Assembly (NCBI GenBank): GCA_902805475.1
Contig: CADCSX010000003.1
Span: forward strand, 1,984,001 to 2,048,000
DNA: 64,000 nucleotides
Direction of reading: 5' to 3'
Source: Entonaema liquescens
Lineage: Eukaryota; Ascomycota; Sordariomycetes; Xylariales; Xylariaceae
Part shown: positions 35,801 through 47,167 of the stretch, one piece after another
How positions within the stretch are numbered: the first letter of the stretch is position 1
How the letters are laid out: every line of letters begins with the position of its first letter
Notes under the pieces: model-generated
What the model was told of the DNA's origin: nothing
The model's input: the letters and a program-made list of their open reading frames with translations, nothing else
Database searches by the model: none
Program-made: the position numbers and the translations under genes

Positions 35801-36534
35801 ATGTTTTATCGTCCGACGGGCATCTGAATGCCATGAATGCCATGGAAATGTCGCAGATGGTGGTCCAAGCCATGTGGGACCGAGACAGTCCTTTGAAACA
35901 AATTCCTCATTTTACGCCCGAGGTAGTGAAAGTGGCGAACGAGTTCGGGTATGTACCAAATAAATATTTTAGCGGTGAAGATGCTGACGTGTTATGCTCT
36001 AGAATAAACGACATATTCGATTTCATGGAAGCAATGAACCCCGAAGAGAACGCCAATTATGGTACTCTTATCAAACGCCTTGGTTTGTCGCAGGCCCAGT
36101 TAGGCCAGGCAGCGGCTTTCACGAACAATAAATATCCCGATATCTCACTTGAATTCGAGCTCATAGATGAGGACAACATTCGAGCTGGAGAGCCGGCGTA
36201 CATGAACGTCCAGATCGACCGCGAAGTTGAAGAGGACGGAGAGGTTGACACGACAGTCCACGCTCCATTCTACCCCGCTAAGAAGGTGGAGAACTGGTGG
36301 CTGGTTGTCGGGGAGGAGAGTACAAAGACGCTGCTGGCTATCAGGCGAGTCACGATTGGCCGACAACTCAAGACCAAGTTGGAGTACACAGTCCCGACAC
36401 CGGGCAAGCATGACTTGAAGCTATTCTTGATGAGTGACAGCTACGTCGGCGTGGACCAGGAACCAACATTTTCCGTCACGGTCGCTGAGGGCATGGATGT
36501 AGATTCGGATGAAGAGGATTCGGATGACGAATAG
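29819..36534 (+). CDS. brr2: Pre-mRNA-splicing helicase Brr2, with a one-base frameshift
   Basis: Brr2 is the U5 snRNP Ski2-like RNA helicase that unwinds U4/U6 to activate the spliceosome. The frame from 29819 and the frame ending at 36534 together cover the whole protein, about 2238 residues, without introns. The N-terminal region is acidic. Cassette 1 has CAPTGSGKTN near residue 562, IIIDEIHLLHDE near 674, GLSATLPNY near 714, and MLGRAGRPQYD near 916, followed by a Sec63 domain. Cassette 2 is degenerate, as known for Brr2: GSPTGSGKTVCAE is kept but the DExH box reads ADELHLLGG and the QxxGRxGR motif reads FGKALRPSRDG; a second Sec63 domain follows. Between them the frame changes at 33803-33806: the run CCCC should be CCCCC to continue as TDPMPPNYFISV. 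Without the extra base translation ends at 33952. A homopolymer sequencing error is the likeliest reason because Brr2 is essential. Confidence 0.95.
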
Positions 36535-36961
36535 AAATCTGGGGATGTTCCCATGGAACTTCTAATGAGTGAGATCACGTCCCTTGTACGAAAAGCTTAC
36601 TGTACATATAGAAAACCATTCAAAGGCGATTAGAGGATGTGTAGTGAATTATCTACAGCAAAAAATAGGGATATATAAAAAAAATTTACTGCTTGTTCTA
36701 CTACGCCTTCACGAGTCACTTTACATTTCTTACCCGAACTGTGTGCTAGGTGGACATTGGTGTGGTATTAGGTAGGTAGGTAGGCAGGCTACCGGGCGAT
36801 ATTGGAGAGGCTGATGTCGTAGAAGGCGTCGTCGCGGGTTAGCCCAAAGAGGACGAAGGGTATGGGGGAGTATGGAAGCGGATGGAAAGGAAGGCGGAGG
36901 GGAGGAGAGTGTTATAGATACAGGAAATGAAGATAAGGAGGGGGCTATGTTGGGTGAAGGT

Positions 36962-37010
36962 TGATGATGATGATGATGATGGTTGATGGTCGATGGTCGA
37001 TGGTCGATGA
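36962..37010. repeat. GAT microsatellite followed by GGTCGAT copies
   Basis: Six or more GAT units (36963-36981) run into three copies of a 7-base unit GGTCGAT. Simple-sequence DNA in an intergenic region. Confidence 0.85.
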
Positions 37011-37387
37011 CTACAATATTCTAATAAAGTACCTAGAGTATGGGGGCGTGTTTCCTTGGGAGGTGGGTTGGCGTTACCTACGTGCCCCCTTACCTAAGTA
37101 CTTTCTCATTTCTCACCTGTATCTATCTACCTATCAAGCTATCTGGACCACTAAGGCAAGCAGCACGGCGGTAGAAGCGGGCATGTAAACAGTAGGGCAG
37201 GTAAGAAAAAAAAGGAGGACCCACGTCCCGCGTACAGGCCAAGCTAGGAAAGGAAATAACCTACCTTGTCCATTCATCAACGTCCTTTCCCTTGTCTGCC
37301 TCATTACAGAAGGTAAGAGAGTTCCACCTTTTAGGTTAGGTATTAAGTATCTACCTCATAGTAGGTAGTAAGTACGTGAGTACACCT

Positions 37388-37416
37388 TACCAATACCAAT
37401 ACCAATACCAATACCA
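37388..37416. repeat. TACCAA hexanucleotide repeat
   Basis: Almost five copies of TACCAA in the region before the PWWP gene. The unit is a variant of the TACCTA motifs seen in other intergenic stretches of this window. Confidence 0.85.
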
Positions 37417-37965
37417 TACATGTATGCACCTACTACTGTCACTACTACCCTCGCGAACATTTTACGCAACACGAGACGCCATCTTCATTCAAGTCACGTG
37501 CCTTTTTTGTAAAAAGAAGCTACTCGGCGTACATCCTGTTCGAATGAGCACAGGCTTCCCATCTCGATCCTGGGAATTTTCTTCTAAATTATCTTATTCA
37601 TTCATCAACTTTTCTACCTCCATCTTTTTTTTTTCTTCTCCTCCTGTCGATTTTTTACCAACACATCCCCATCCCGATCGCGCCTTTCAATTGCAACGGT
37701 TCATCGACAGCCGCTGCTAGTTGTTAGCCCCGTTTGGTTCCTCGACTTTCCCCAATTAAAAGAAGTTGACTGGACGCGTTTTTCTGCCTTCCCGCTGTGT
37801 CCAACCTTTAGCCAACAACTTTCGCCGCAACCAACCTTTTTCACCCCCCAACTTCTTAATACTTCTTAACTTTTTGGTCGGCAGCTACTCACTCTTACTT
37901 TTTACCATATCCGCATCGCGCTCATTGTCCATTCCATCACTTTACTTTTCGTGTGGACAATCAAC

Positions 37966-40254
37966 ATGTCTGACGAGACAGCCGCGCAGTCTGCTACCGC
38001 GCAGGCTCCCGATGCTGTTCCCACTGCACCTGGGAACACGACGTCAGAATCTGTCGCGCCTACCGCCGACGCGAAGCCAATTGATAAAGAGTCGGCGCCT
38101 ACTACCGATGATGCCAAGGCTAAAGAGGACTCCTCAACTGAAAAGCCTAGCGAAGCCAAGGGTAAGTCGCGTCCCGCAAACATTGCCACCGAAACTTCCC
38201 GATCGCCGCAACACCATCCCCTTGTAAACACGTCATGCTTTACCACATGTCTAGCACCGTCACCGCACACTTGTTTACTCTTTTCAATTACACTTGTCTA
38301 TTACTCACTTCTTAATTTGGTCAGCAACTAACGTCTTATTCTTAGAAACAACTTCCGTAGACAACGAAGCAGCTTCGACTACTGCTCCAGCCGACGAGAA
38401 ATCTGCTGATACTGACGCTGAGATGACTGACAAGCCCGCCGACGAGACCCAGCAGTCTGCTGCCGACGCGAAGGTTGATTCGGACAAGGCCGCTGAAGAA
38501 ACCTCCCACGCAGACCAGGATGAGACTGCTGGTGCTGCTGAAGGTGCTGTGGCCGATACGGAATCTACACCTGGAGACAAGTCCAAGGCGCGTCGCAAAT
38601 CTACCGGCGACACTAAGGGCAAGAAATTGAACAAGAAGGCGTCTAGGGCCAAAATTCTACATGTGGACGCGAAGCCAGGTGAACAGTATTTCGCCAAGCT
38701 GAAGGGTTTCCCTCCGTGGCCTGTCATCATAGCTGAGGAGGATATGCTGCCACAGAGCATGTTGACCACGAGACCTGTTACAGCTGCACGTCCTGATGGA
38801 ACCTACCGTGAAGATTTTGCGGATGGTGGTAAAAGGATTGCTGACCGGACGTTCCCAGTTATGTACCTGCACACCAATGAATTGTATGATGACCATTCAA
38901 CGACGATTATAGTGATTAAAAGCTAACCATTTTATTAGTTCCTGGACGAACAATTCCGACCTGAGTGAACTAGACCCTACTACAGTCGCGAGCATGATCA
39001 CAACCAAGATGCGCAAGGACTTACAGAACGCCCATCTGTTGGCTGCCGAGCAGAACTCCTTGGACTATTACAAGAATGTACTCCGCGAGTTTGAGGAGCA
39101 GCGATTGGCGAAACTGGAAGCCAAAAAGGCTAAGTCTGCTAAGACGCCAAAGAAAGGTGCTAAAGCAGCTGAAACTGCCGCGGCAGATGAAGATGGGGAC
39201 ATAGACATGCCTGATGCGGATGAAGGCGATGACGCCGAACCTGTTGAGAAGAAGTCGAAGTCCAAGAAGCGAAAGGCTGAAGATGAGACTAACGTAAGAG
39301 AATACTCACCACTCGTCCATTCGAGTCTTATGCTAATTTCAATACAGACCCCTCAACGTTCTGAATCCGTGAAGAAGCCAAAGATCAAGTTAACTAACTC
39401 ATCCACTCCGAAGACAGCTAATGGCGTCCAATCACCCTCTGTGAAAGACTCATCCAAGTCTGTGAAGGTTAAGGCGAAGTCAACCAAAGGTGGTAAAGAG
39501 AAGGCTGATAGCAAGAAAGAGAAGGAAGCTTCTGCCCCGAAGGAACCAGAGCTTAGCCCTGAAGAACGACATGTGCGCAAAGAGGTAAGTCATCCCAATT
39601 CTTTATTGCTATATCAATTAGTGCTCACAAACTTGTAGAAAGAGATACTGTTTTTGCGACATCGGTTGCAAAAGGGTCTACTCATTCGGGACCAGGAGCC
39701 GAAGGAAGAAGAGATGAGATCCATGTCAGAATTTCTCGCGAAGCTTGAGACCTTCCCCGATCTTGAAGTAAACATCATCCGGGCGACCAAGATCAACAAG
39801 GTCTTAAAAGCTATCCTGAAATTGGACACGATTCCAAAGGAGGAAGAATTCGAGTTCAAGCCCCGATCACAGACACTCTTGAATAAGTGGAACAAACTCC
39901 TCGCTAGTGACGAGGCGGCTCCTGCTTCAGCCAACGGTGTTAATGGTGCTTCCGGCAGTGCTGTAAAAGGTGGAAAGGGAGCGGCTAATGGCGTGAAGGA
40001 GACTCCTGAACAGAAAGAGAGCTCCGAAAAGGAGGATGCCAAGGACGATGTTCCTGAAAAGGACACGAAAGACGAAGCAGATAGCAAGGCTGAGTCAGCA
40101 GGTGAAGAAAAGGCAGATTCGGAAAAGGTATGTCATACGGACAGTTTATTCTTAAACGATGGTTCTATTTTCTATCTTACGAGATACTAATTGCTTGCAG
40201 AACGATGATGCATCTACCAAGGAGGCGGTAGCAGAAGTCGAGGCCGCAGCATGA
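37966..40254 (+). CDS. PWWP-domain chromatin protein
   Basis: Exons 37966-38161, 38346-38883, 38939-39293, 39348-39584, 39639-40127 and 40201-40254 keep phase and give 622 residues. PWWP domains read methylated histone H3 (often H3K36me) on DNA. After an acidic Ala/Asp/Glu/Thr-rich head, the PWWP domain starts near residue 176 (GEQYFAKLKGFPPWPVIIAEED) and is interrupted by intron 2 before FSWT. Lys/Glu-rich spacers with KKSKSKKRK-like nuclear signals follow. Near residue 445 a helical domain (KEILFLRHRLQKGLL, then ATKINKVLKAILKL) resembles the TFIIS-N/LEDGF-type helical bundle that binds transcription partners. The overall plan is like yeast Pdp3 of the NuA3b histone acetyltransferase complex, but that identity is inference. 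The gene ends 500 bases before the AT island. Confidence 0.87.
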
Positions 40255-40749
40255 AGAGACAAACAGACACTAAACTCAATGCGAAAACGATAACTTCCTT
40301 TCCAGTGCCTCAATTTGAGCGAGGCAAACTAGGGGCGTTTAAGGGTATAAGAAGGACTACATTACTAGGCATGGCTGCCGTCGTTCGGACGGCAAAGCTA
40401 TACGGCCGAATGATCCATACGACATTACAGTACTTGGGCTCGGGGTTGTGTTCACGCTATGTAAATTAGGCAGTACTTTTTCATATCAGGTCATGCGCTG
40501 TACTACTCGAGCAGTCGATATTCGATCAGGGAGGGCCTTCGGGGGAGAGGGAACGAAAAGGTCAGGCTTTCCACTACGTTATTTGGTACCCTAATTAGTT
40601 CGTCGGCAGACAGAGTTGATGGACTCGGGACGTTATAGTGGTTGCGTTTTTTAGTTTAGGAAGTTCGTGCGGATTTCTCGGGAATTTTGCAGTAAAAAAA
40701 AAAAGGCATCACATTAGTTATTATACAATAACGTGGCTATTGTGAATAT
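40255..40749. other. 3' flank of the PWWP gene up to the AT island
   Basis: About 500 bases of normal base composition, with the 3' untranslated region of the PWWP gene and an 11-base A run (40694-40704). ACAATAAC at 40726-40733 also appears, inverted, outside the right terminal repeat (around 46614-46621), hinting that the inverted repeat continues outward with gaps. Confidence 0.55.
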
Positions 40750-40810
40750 ACAGGTCAACCCAACTATATCTTTATCCATCAGCCCAACCTCTAACCCGAT
40801 TTGGAAAAGA
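40750..40810 (+). repeat. Left terminal inverted repeat of the AT island
   Basis: 61 bases beginning ACAGGTCAACCCAACTA and ending GAAAAGA. It matches the reverse complement of 46546-46606 at 54 of 61 positions without gaps. It contains repeated CCCAAC/TAACCC-like words. Confidence 0.9.
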
Positions 40811-41047
40811 CTAAGTCCCAACCATTAAAAGGACCCATAGTAGGGTGAGTTTTGCTCCGCGCTTTCCTATTAGTTAAAATTTAAAATATAAAGTTATTCA
40901 TTTATTTGAAATTTTTTAATCCCCATTTTTTATTTTTAATATCTTATTTTTTATAATTTTATTATTACCATTATTACTATTAAAATGTCGTTTCGTTTTA
41001 ATTATAAAAATTCAATAAATTAATTATTAATTAATTTTTAATTAATT

Positions 41048-41088
41048 AAATAATTACGAATTAATTTTTAATTAATTCGTAATTATTT
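41048..41088. repeat. Near-perfect palindrome in the AT island
   Basis: Eighteen-base arms AAATAATTACGAATTAAT and its exact complement flank a 5-base centre. It includes two ACG/CGT islands of retained GC, so the pairing is not a by-product of pure A+T composition. Confidence 0.8.
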
Positions 41089-44000
41089 AAAATATATAAT
41101 ATTAATAATTTTATATTTAAAATATTTATATTAAATATAAAAATTATTTATAATAACCGGTAAAAATACTTTTTTATAAATTTAAAATATTTAATTAATT
41201 TTTAATTAATTAATAATTAATTAATAATTAATTAAAATAACGTATTTAAAATAATTATTAAAAAATTATTTTATCACGTATATTTAAAAAATAACCAAAT
41301 ATATGTTAATATTATAAATATTAAAATTATTAATTAATTAATTATTAATTAATTGTTAATTAATTATAAATTAAACATTATTAAATATCCAATTTACGTG
41401 TTTATTTTAAATTAACACACGATTATAAATTTATAAATTTTCTTATTAACGTAATAAATAATATAAAACATTAACGAATTATAAATAAATTAATTTTAAT
41501 TAATTTTTAATTAATTTTTAATTAATTAATAATGGATTAACTTTTTATAAAATTTTAATAAAACGGTTAAAAAAAAATATTAATGAAAATAAAATTAAAA
41601 AAAAAAATTAACCGAAATAAATTATATTAATATATTTTTAATTAATTAATAATTAATTAATAATTAATTAATATATCGTTAATTTCCACACTTACCAAAA
41701 TTACGCGTTTTTTACGTTATAACGTTAATATTAATATTTTAAAATTAATTTTCCATAATATTTTCCGTAAAAAAATATATATAATTATATTATAATTAAT
41801 TATTAATTAATTATTAATTAATTAAAAATATAAAAATTAACAAACATATAATATAAAAATTAATTAAATTAATAAAAAAAACTTATAATAATTGTATAAT
41901 TTTAAATTATAAAATTTCCCGTAAATTTATTTATTTAATTAATTTTTAATTAATTTTTAATCAATTTTTAATCCATTAAAATACCCCCCGGAAAAATTAA
42001 ACGATTATTGCGAAATTTAAAATTTATTTAAAAAATTAATAAAATTAATAATAAATAATAATAAAATTAAATAAAAAAATATATAATTAATTTATAATTA
42101 ATTATAAATTAATTAAATGGTTTACAATTTATTCGTGGCATTACGAAATAAAAATTAAAAATATTAATATTTACTTAAAATTAATCCATTATTAATTAAT
42201 TAAAAATTAATTAATTAAATTTTTTTTTTATTTAATATATTTATTATTTTTATTTAATATTTTTTAATTAAAAAATATTAAAATAAATTAATTTATTATT
42301 AATTAATTTAAAATTAATTATAGTAAAATTATTTAATTATAATATTAATTAATTAATTAATAATTAATTATATTTAATATTTTATTTAATATTATTTAAA
42401 TATTAAATTTAATTAATTAATAATTAATTTAAAATCCATTATTATTTTATTTAAAATATTTAATTTAATTAAAATTTAAAATTCATTAAAAATTAATTAT
42501 TAATTAATTAATAATAAATTACAATATATATTAATATATATTTTATTTTAATTATTTTTATAAAATAATTTTTAAATATTTTTTTTTAATTTTTTAATTA
42601 ATTGAAAATTAATTAAAGATTAATTAATAATTAAATATATATTTAAAAAAAATTTAATTTAAATTCATTATTATTTTAACTTTAATTATTTTTTTTTTTT
42701 TAATATATTTATTTTTTAATTATCATTTTACAATTTTAATTATTTAATTTTTTAAATAATTTATTTTATTTTAATTTATTATTTTTTAAATTTAAATTAT
42801 TATTTTTATAATTATATTAAATTTAATAGTTTATTTTCCGACGTATTTATATTAAAAATTTAAAAAGAAAAAAATTATAATAATGTTAAAATTTAACGTT
42901 ATAAAACATTTTATTTATTATATTTAATTAATAATTAATTTTTAATTAATTATTAATTAATTATTTACGATTATTTTAATTTTTTAAACTTTATTAAATT
43001 TTAAATTAATAATTATATAAACTTAATAAATAAAAAAATTAATAATTTTTAAATTTTTTCAAATATTAATTACTATTTTTCGTTATTTAAATTAAAAATA
43101 TTTAAAACTTTATCTTATTAACGTTTTATATTAATATAATTTAAAATAAATTAATAATTAATTAAAATTTAATTAATAATTAATTAAAAATTAATTAATT
43201 TATTTTTTTTTTATATAAAACGTTTAATTTAATTTAACATTATATTTAATTAAAAATTATAATTAATATTATAATATTTAAAAATTTTAATTATTTTAAA
43301 ATTTTTTTTATTTAATTTTTAATTTTTTAAAAATAAATTAATTAATAATTAATTAATAATTAATTAATAAATTATTAATAATAATATTTATTTACCATTT
43401 TATATAATTAATTAAATATTAATATCATTCATTATAATTATAATTTTATTAATATTAAATTTTAATTAAATTAATGTTATTAACCATTATTTTCCAATTT
43501 TTTAACGCTATTTAAAAGTAATTAAAATTAATTCCGTAATAAATTATTAATTAAATTTTATGTAAAATTTAATAAATATATTAATTTTTTAAAAAATTTA
43601 ATTAATTATTAATTAATTATTAATTAATTAAATATTTAAAAGAAATTAAAACTTAATTAATTATTAATTAATTAATATTAAATTTATTTTTAATTAATAA
43701 ATTATAAAATTTTAAATATTTATTTTTAAAAAATATATATAATAATTTTATCATTATGTTAAAATTTAATTAAACGTTATAAAAAACAAGATTTTTATTT
43801 AATTAATAATTAATTAAAAATTAATTAAATTTAAATTTTATTTATTTTTATTTATTTTTTAATACTTTTTTAAAAATAAATTTTATAAAAATAAATAATA
43901 TATTAAATATATTATAACCACAATTATAATAATAATTTATTAATATAATTAAAATATAAATTAAATTTTAAATAAATTAATAATTAATTAATAATTAATT

Positions 44001-46545
44001 AAAAATTAAATAAATTATTTATTAATTAATAATTTATAATTTTAATTAATTATAAATTTAATAAATCTATTTTATTATTTTATTATATATTTTTAAAAAA
44101 TTATATAATTAAATTTTAATTTTATAATATTAAATATTATATAAAATATAAAATAATATATATATATAAAATCGGAATTCGTAATAATTTATATTAATAT
44201 AACATTTAAATTAATAAATTAATAATGAATTAATAATTAATTAATAATGAATTAATAATTAATTAATAATTAATTAATAATAAATTAATAATTAATATTT
44301 ACTTTAATAAATTATTTCGTTATATATAATTTATATAATTTTTTTATGGTTTTTTTTAATTAAATATTTATAATTTATATTAATTATTATAAATTAAAAC
44401 TTTTTAAATAAATTAAATTATTTTTTAATAAAATAAACAATTATAAAATTAAAAACATTTTAAAAAACGTATTAAATATATTAATTAATTAATAATTAAT
44501 TAATATTTAATTAATATTAAATTAAAAATTAATTAATAATTAATTATATATTTAATTTAATTTCTTATATTATTTTTTAAACATTCGTTACACAACCATT
44601 AAATTAAATTTTATTAATTAATAAAAAATATAATATTTTTAAAATATATAAAAAAAAATAATTATATTTATAAATATTTAATAAATAATTATAATATATA
44701 ATATTACATTTTTATTAAATTAACTTTTAATAATTAAATAAATTAAAAAAATAATTAATAAATTAATAATTAATTAATAATAAATTATAATTTAAATTTA
44801 AATTAATTAATTTATAAAACGTTAATTTTTTTATTTTAATTTATATAACCATTTTTTAAATTTCATTCCAAAAAGTTATAAAAAACTTATTAAAAAATAA
44901 AATAAAATAAATATATTTTTTAATATAAATAATTAAAATATAAAAAATTAATTTAAAATTTTTTAAAATAAAAATTTTAAATTTATATTTACAAAATTAA
45001 AAAACCATTTTACCTTTTTTTTATAAATAATTAAAAGTTAATTAATCATTAATTAATTAATAATTAATTAATAATTAATTTAAAATTTATAATATTTTTT
45101 TTTTATTTTAAATTTTATTACGTTTAATTATAAAATTTATATAATATATCCGCCGTATTTTTTAAAACTTAATTTATTATTAATATAATATAATTAAAAT
45201 CTTAATTAATAATTTTAAATTAATATAAAATAAATATATACTTTTATATTAAATTTTATTTTATATATTAAAAATAATATTTTAATATAATAAATATAAT
45301 TTATAATTAATTAACAATTAATTAATAATAAATTATAAATTAATTAATAATAAAATTAAAATTAATTAAATATTTTAATATTTTTTATAATTATAAATTT
45401 ACAATTTTTTATATAAAATTTATAAAATTATTTATTTTTAAATAAATTTATATAAACTTAAATAAATTTATATTTAATTAACAATTAATTATTAATAAAT
45501 TTTTAATTAATTAAAAATATATATATAATTTTTCGAATATATGAATAATTTTAAATCATTTATTTAATATATAATTAATATTTTTTTTAATAATTTTAAT
45601 TATTTTTTATTATTTTATAATAACTCGATTTTTTAAATTTAAAATTAATATATTAACATATTTTTACTTTAATATATTTATATTTAATTTTTATTATTAA
45701 AATATCGTTTAAATATATTAAAATAATATTTTTAAAAAAATTAAATTTAATTTTATAAAATTAAATTTATAATTAATTAACGGTTAAATATAAATTAATT
45801 AATAATTAATTAACAATTAATTAAATTTATTAAATTTAATATATAATTATTATTTACTTTAATTTTTTTTTTTTTTTAATTTATAATATAACAAATACCA
45901 TTTTCATTTATAATAAAATAATTAAATAAAATAAAAATTAAAATAAATATTTTAATAAAAATAATGTAAAATGTTAAATAATTTTTTATTAAAAAAATCA
46001 AAATTAATTAATTCGTATTTTTTAATTTTATATTAAAAATTAAAGTAATTGTTATAATAAATTAAAATTAATTAATAATTAATTAATAATTAATTTAATA
46101 ATTTTTTAAATTTATTTATTTTTTTTTTTTTAATTAAATTTATATATTATAAATAATTAAAATTTTAAAAAATATTCAATTTATAATTAATTTTTAATTA
46201 ATTATTATTTAATAAATTTACATTATTTTAATTTTTTTTTATATTTTAAAATAATTATAAATTTTTTAAATAATCTAAATTAAAATTAAATATAAAAATT
46301 ATTTTTAATTAATTATTAATTAATTAAAATTTTAAAATAAAAAATAATAATATTAATATTTTTTAATAATTAATTAATAATTAATTAATAATTAATTTTT
46401 AATTAAAATATTTTAAAAAAAATTAAATTTTATAAAATTTTATTTTTTAAAAATTATAAAATAAAATTTAATTTTAATAAAAATTAAATTTTTAAAAATT
46501 TAACTTAATAATAAATCTAAAATTAAAATATAAATATAAAGGTTA

Positions 46546-46606
46546 TCTTTTCTAAATCGGGTTAAAGGTTGGGTTGATAGGTAAAAATATAGTTGGGTTG
46601 ACTTGT
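46546..46606 (-). repeat. Right terminal inverted repeat of the AT island
   Basis: Reverse complement begins ACAAGTCAACCCAACTA. All seven differences from the left copy are transitions; in six the right copy has the A or T, in one the left does. This copy is the more mutated one. Confidence 0.9.
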
Positions 46607-47167
46607 TTCTAAGGTTATTGTTTATATTTGAGTGACCAGCCGAATGACAAAACATTGCACCTTAGGTAGGTACCTAGGTACGTAGTGTACGTAAGTACCT
46701 AATATACCTAGGTACATACCTAGTATATGTATGGAAGGTTGGAGCTTGGACCAATGCTGAGCTTAGTTCAAGGTAATTCTAAGCTTCTTGGCTGCAAGGG
46801 CGACCCCACCTTAACTTGTCTGACAAAGTTCCCAGTCGCGCGTCATCAGCCATCAGTGCCTGATACCTGTGACTACCAGATACTTTTAGCTAGGATACTA
46901 TGCATGTATTCCGTACAATTCAATCATACAATTTTAATCATCTTTCTAAATCTGATATATTCTGCACACTTCCACTCTCCGCCACCTATCCTTACATTAT
47001 CAACGCACACCCCAACTCTTCACCCTCCTTTTACTCAAATTAGAGATCGCGAAATCACATATAATTCCGATCATAGGAGCATAAAAGCGAGGTCTCCTCC
47101 ACCCCTCACTTCTCATACGCCGCGAAGTACAGTACATACAGTATAATCATACCATTTCGAGATCACC
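46607..47167. other. Intergenic region before npl4, with TACCTA/TAGGTA cluster
   Basis: About 560 bases from the island edge to the npl4 start. A dense cluster of TACCTA, TAGGTA and GTACGTA words lies at 46661-46728. A CA/CT-rich stretch from about 46960 is a probable promoter or leader. No coding evidence. Confidence 0.6.

Larger units (their letters stand above)
36535..37965. other. Intergenic region with several microsatellites
   Basis: About 1.4 kb between brr2 and the PWWP gene, both on plus. It holds TAGGTAGG-type runs (36768-36790), a GAT repeat with GGTCGAT copies (36962-37010), TACCTA motifs (37110-37160, 37350-37365) and an ATACCA repeat (37388-37416). The last 300 bases are pyrimidine-rich, typical of a fungal promoter and leader. 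No coding region is supported. Confidence 0.6.
40750..46606. mobile_element. AT-rich island bounded by terminal inverted repeats, probably a RIP-decayed transposon
   Basis: A 5.86 kb block, nearly all A and T from about 40870 to 46530 (only a few G or C per 60 bases), contrasts sharply with the balanced DNA on both sides. Its ends are 61-base inverted repeats (40750-40810 and 46546-46606), which marks it as one inserted unit such as a TIR transposon. No ORF of 60 codons survives. The left end keeps about 60 bases of normal composition inside the repeat; the right does not. Clusters of an 11-base unit TTAATTAATAA recur throughout. Repeat-induced point mutation (C to T on both strands of repeated DNA, known in many ascomycetes) can make such islands. 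No target-site duplication is evident. It lies between the PWWP gene and npl4 and breaks neither. Centromere-like AT DNA is possible but the defined inverted ends and small size argue against it. Confidence 0.75.

Noticed and set aside
40870..46530. Reading the AT island as a mitochondrial fragment inserted in the nucleus
   Set aside because: No rRNA, tRNA or protein remnant is visible, the composition is far more AT-rich than fungal mitochondrial genes, and the ends are inverted repeats.
40750..46606. Reading the AT island as a centromere core
   Set aside because: It is short, bounded by inverted repeats and flanked closely by ordinary genes; possible only if chromatin data show CenH3.
46727..47146. 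139-codon ORF upstream of npl4
   Set aside because: It spans simple-sequence and CA/CT-rich leader DNA; the product is low-complexity and has no family resemblance.
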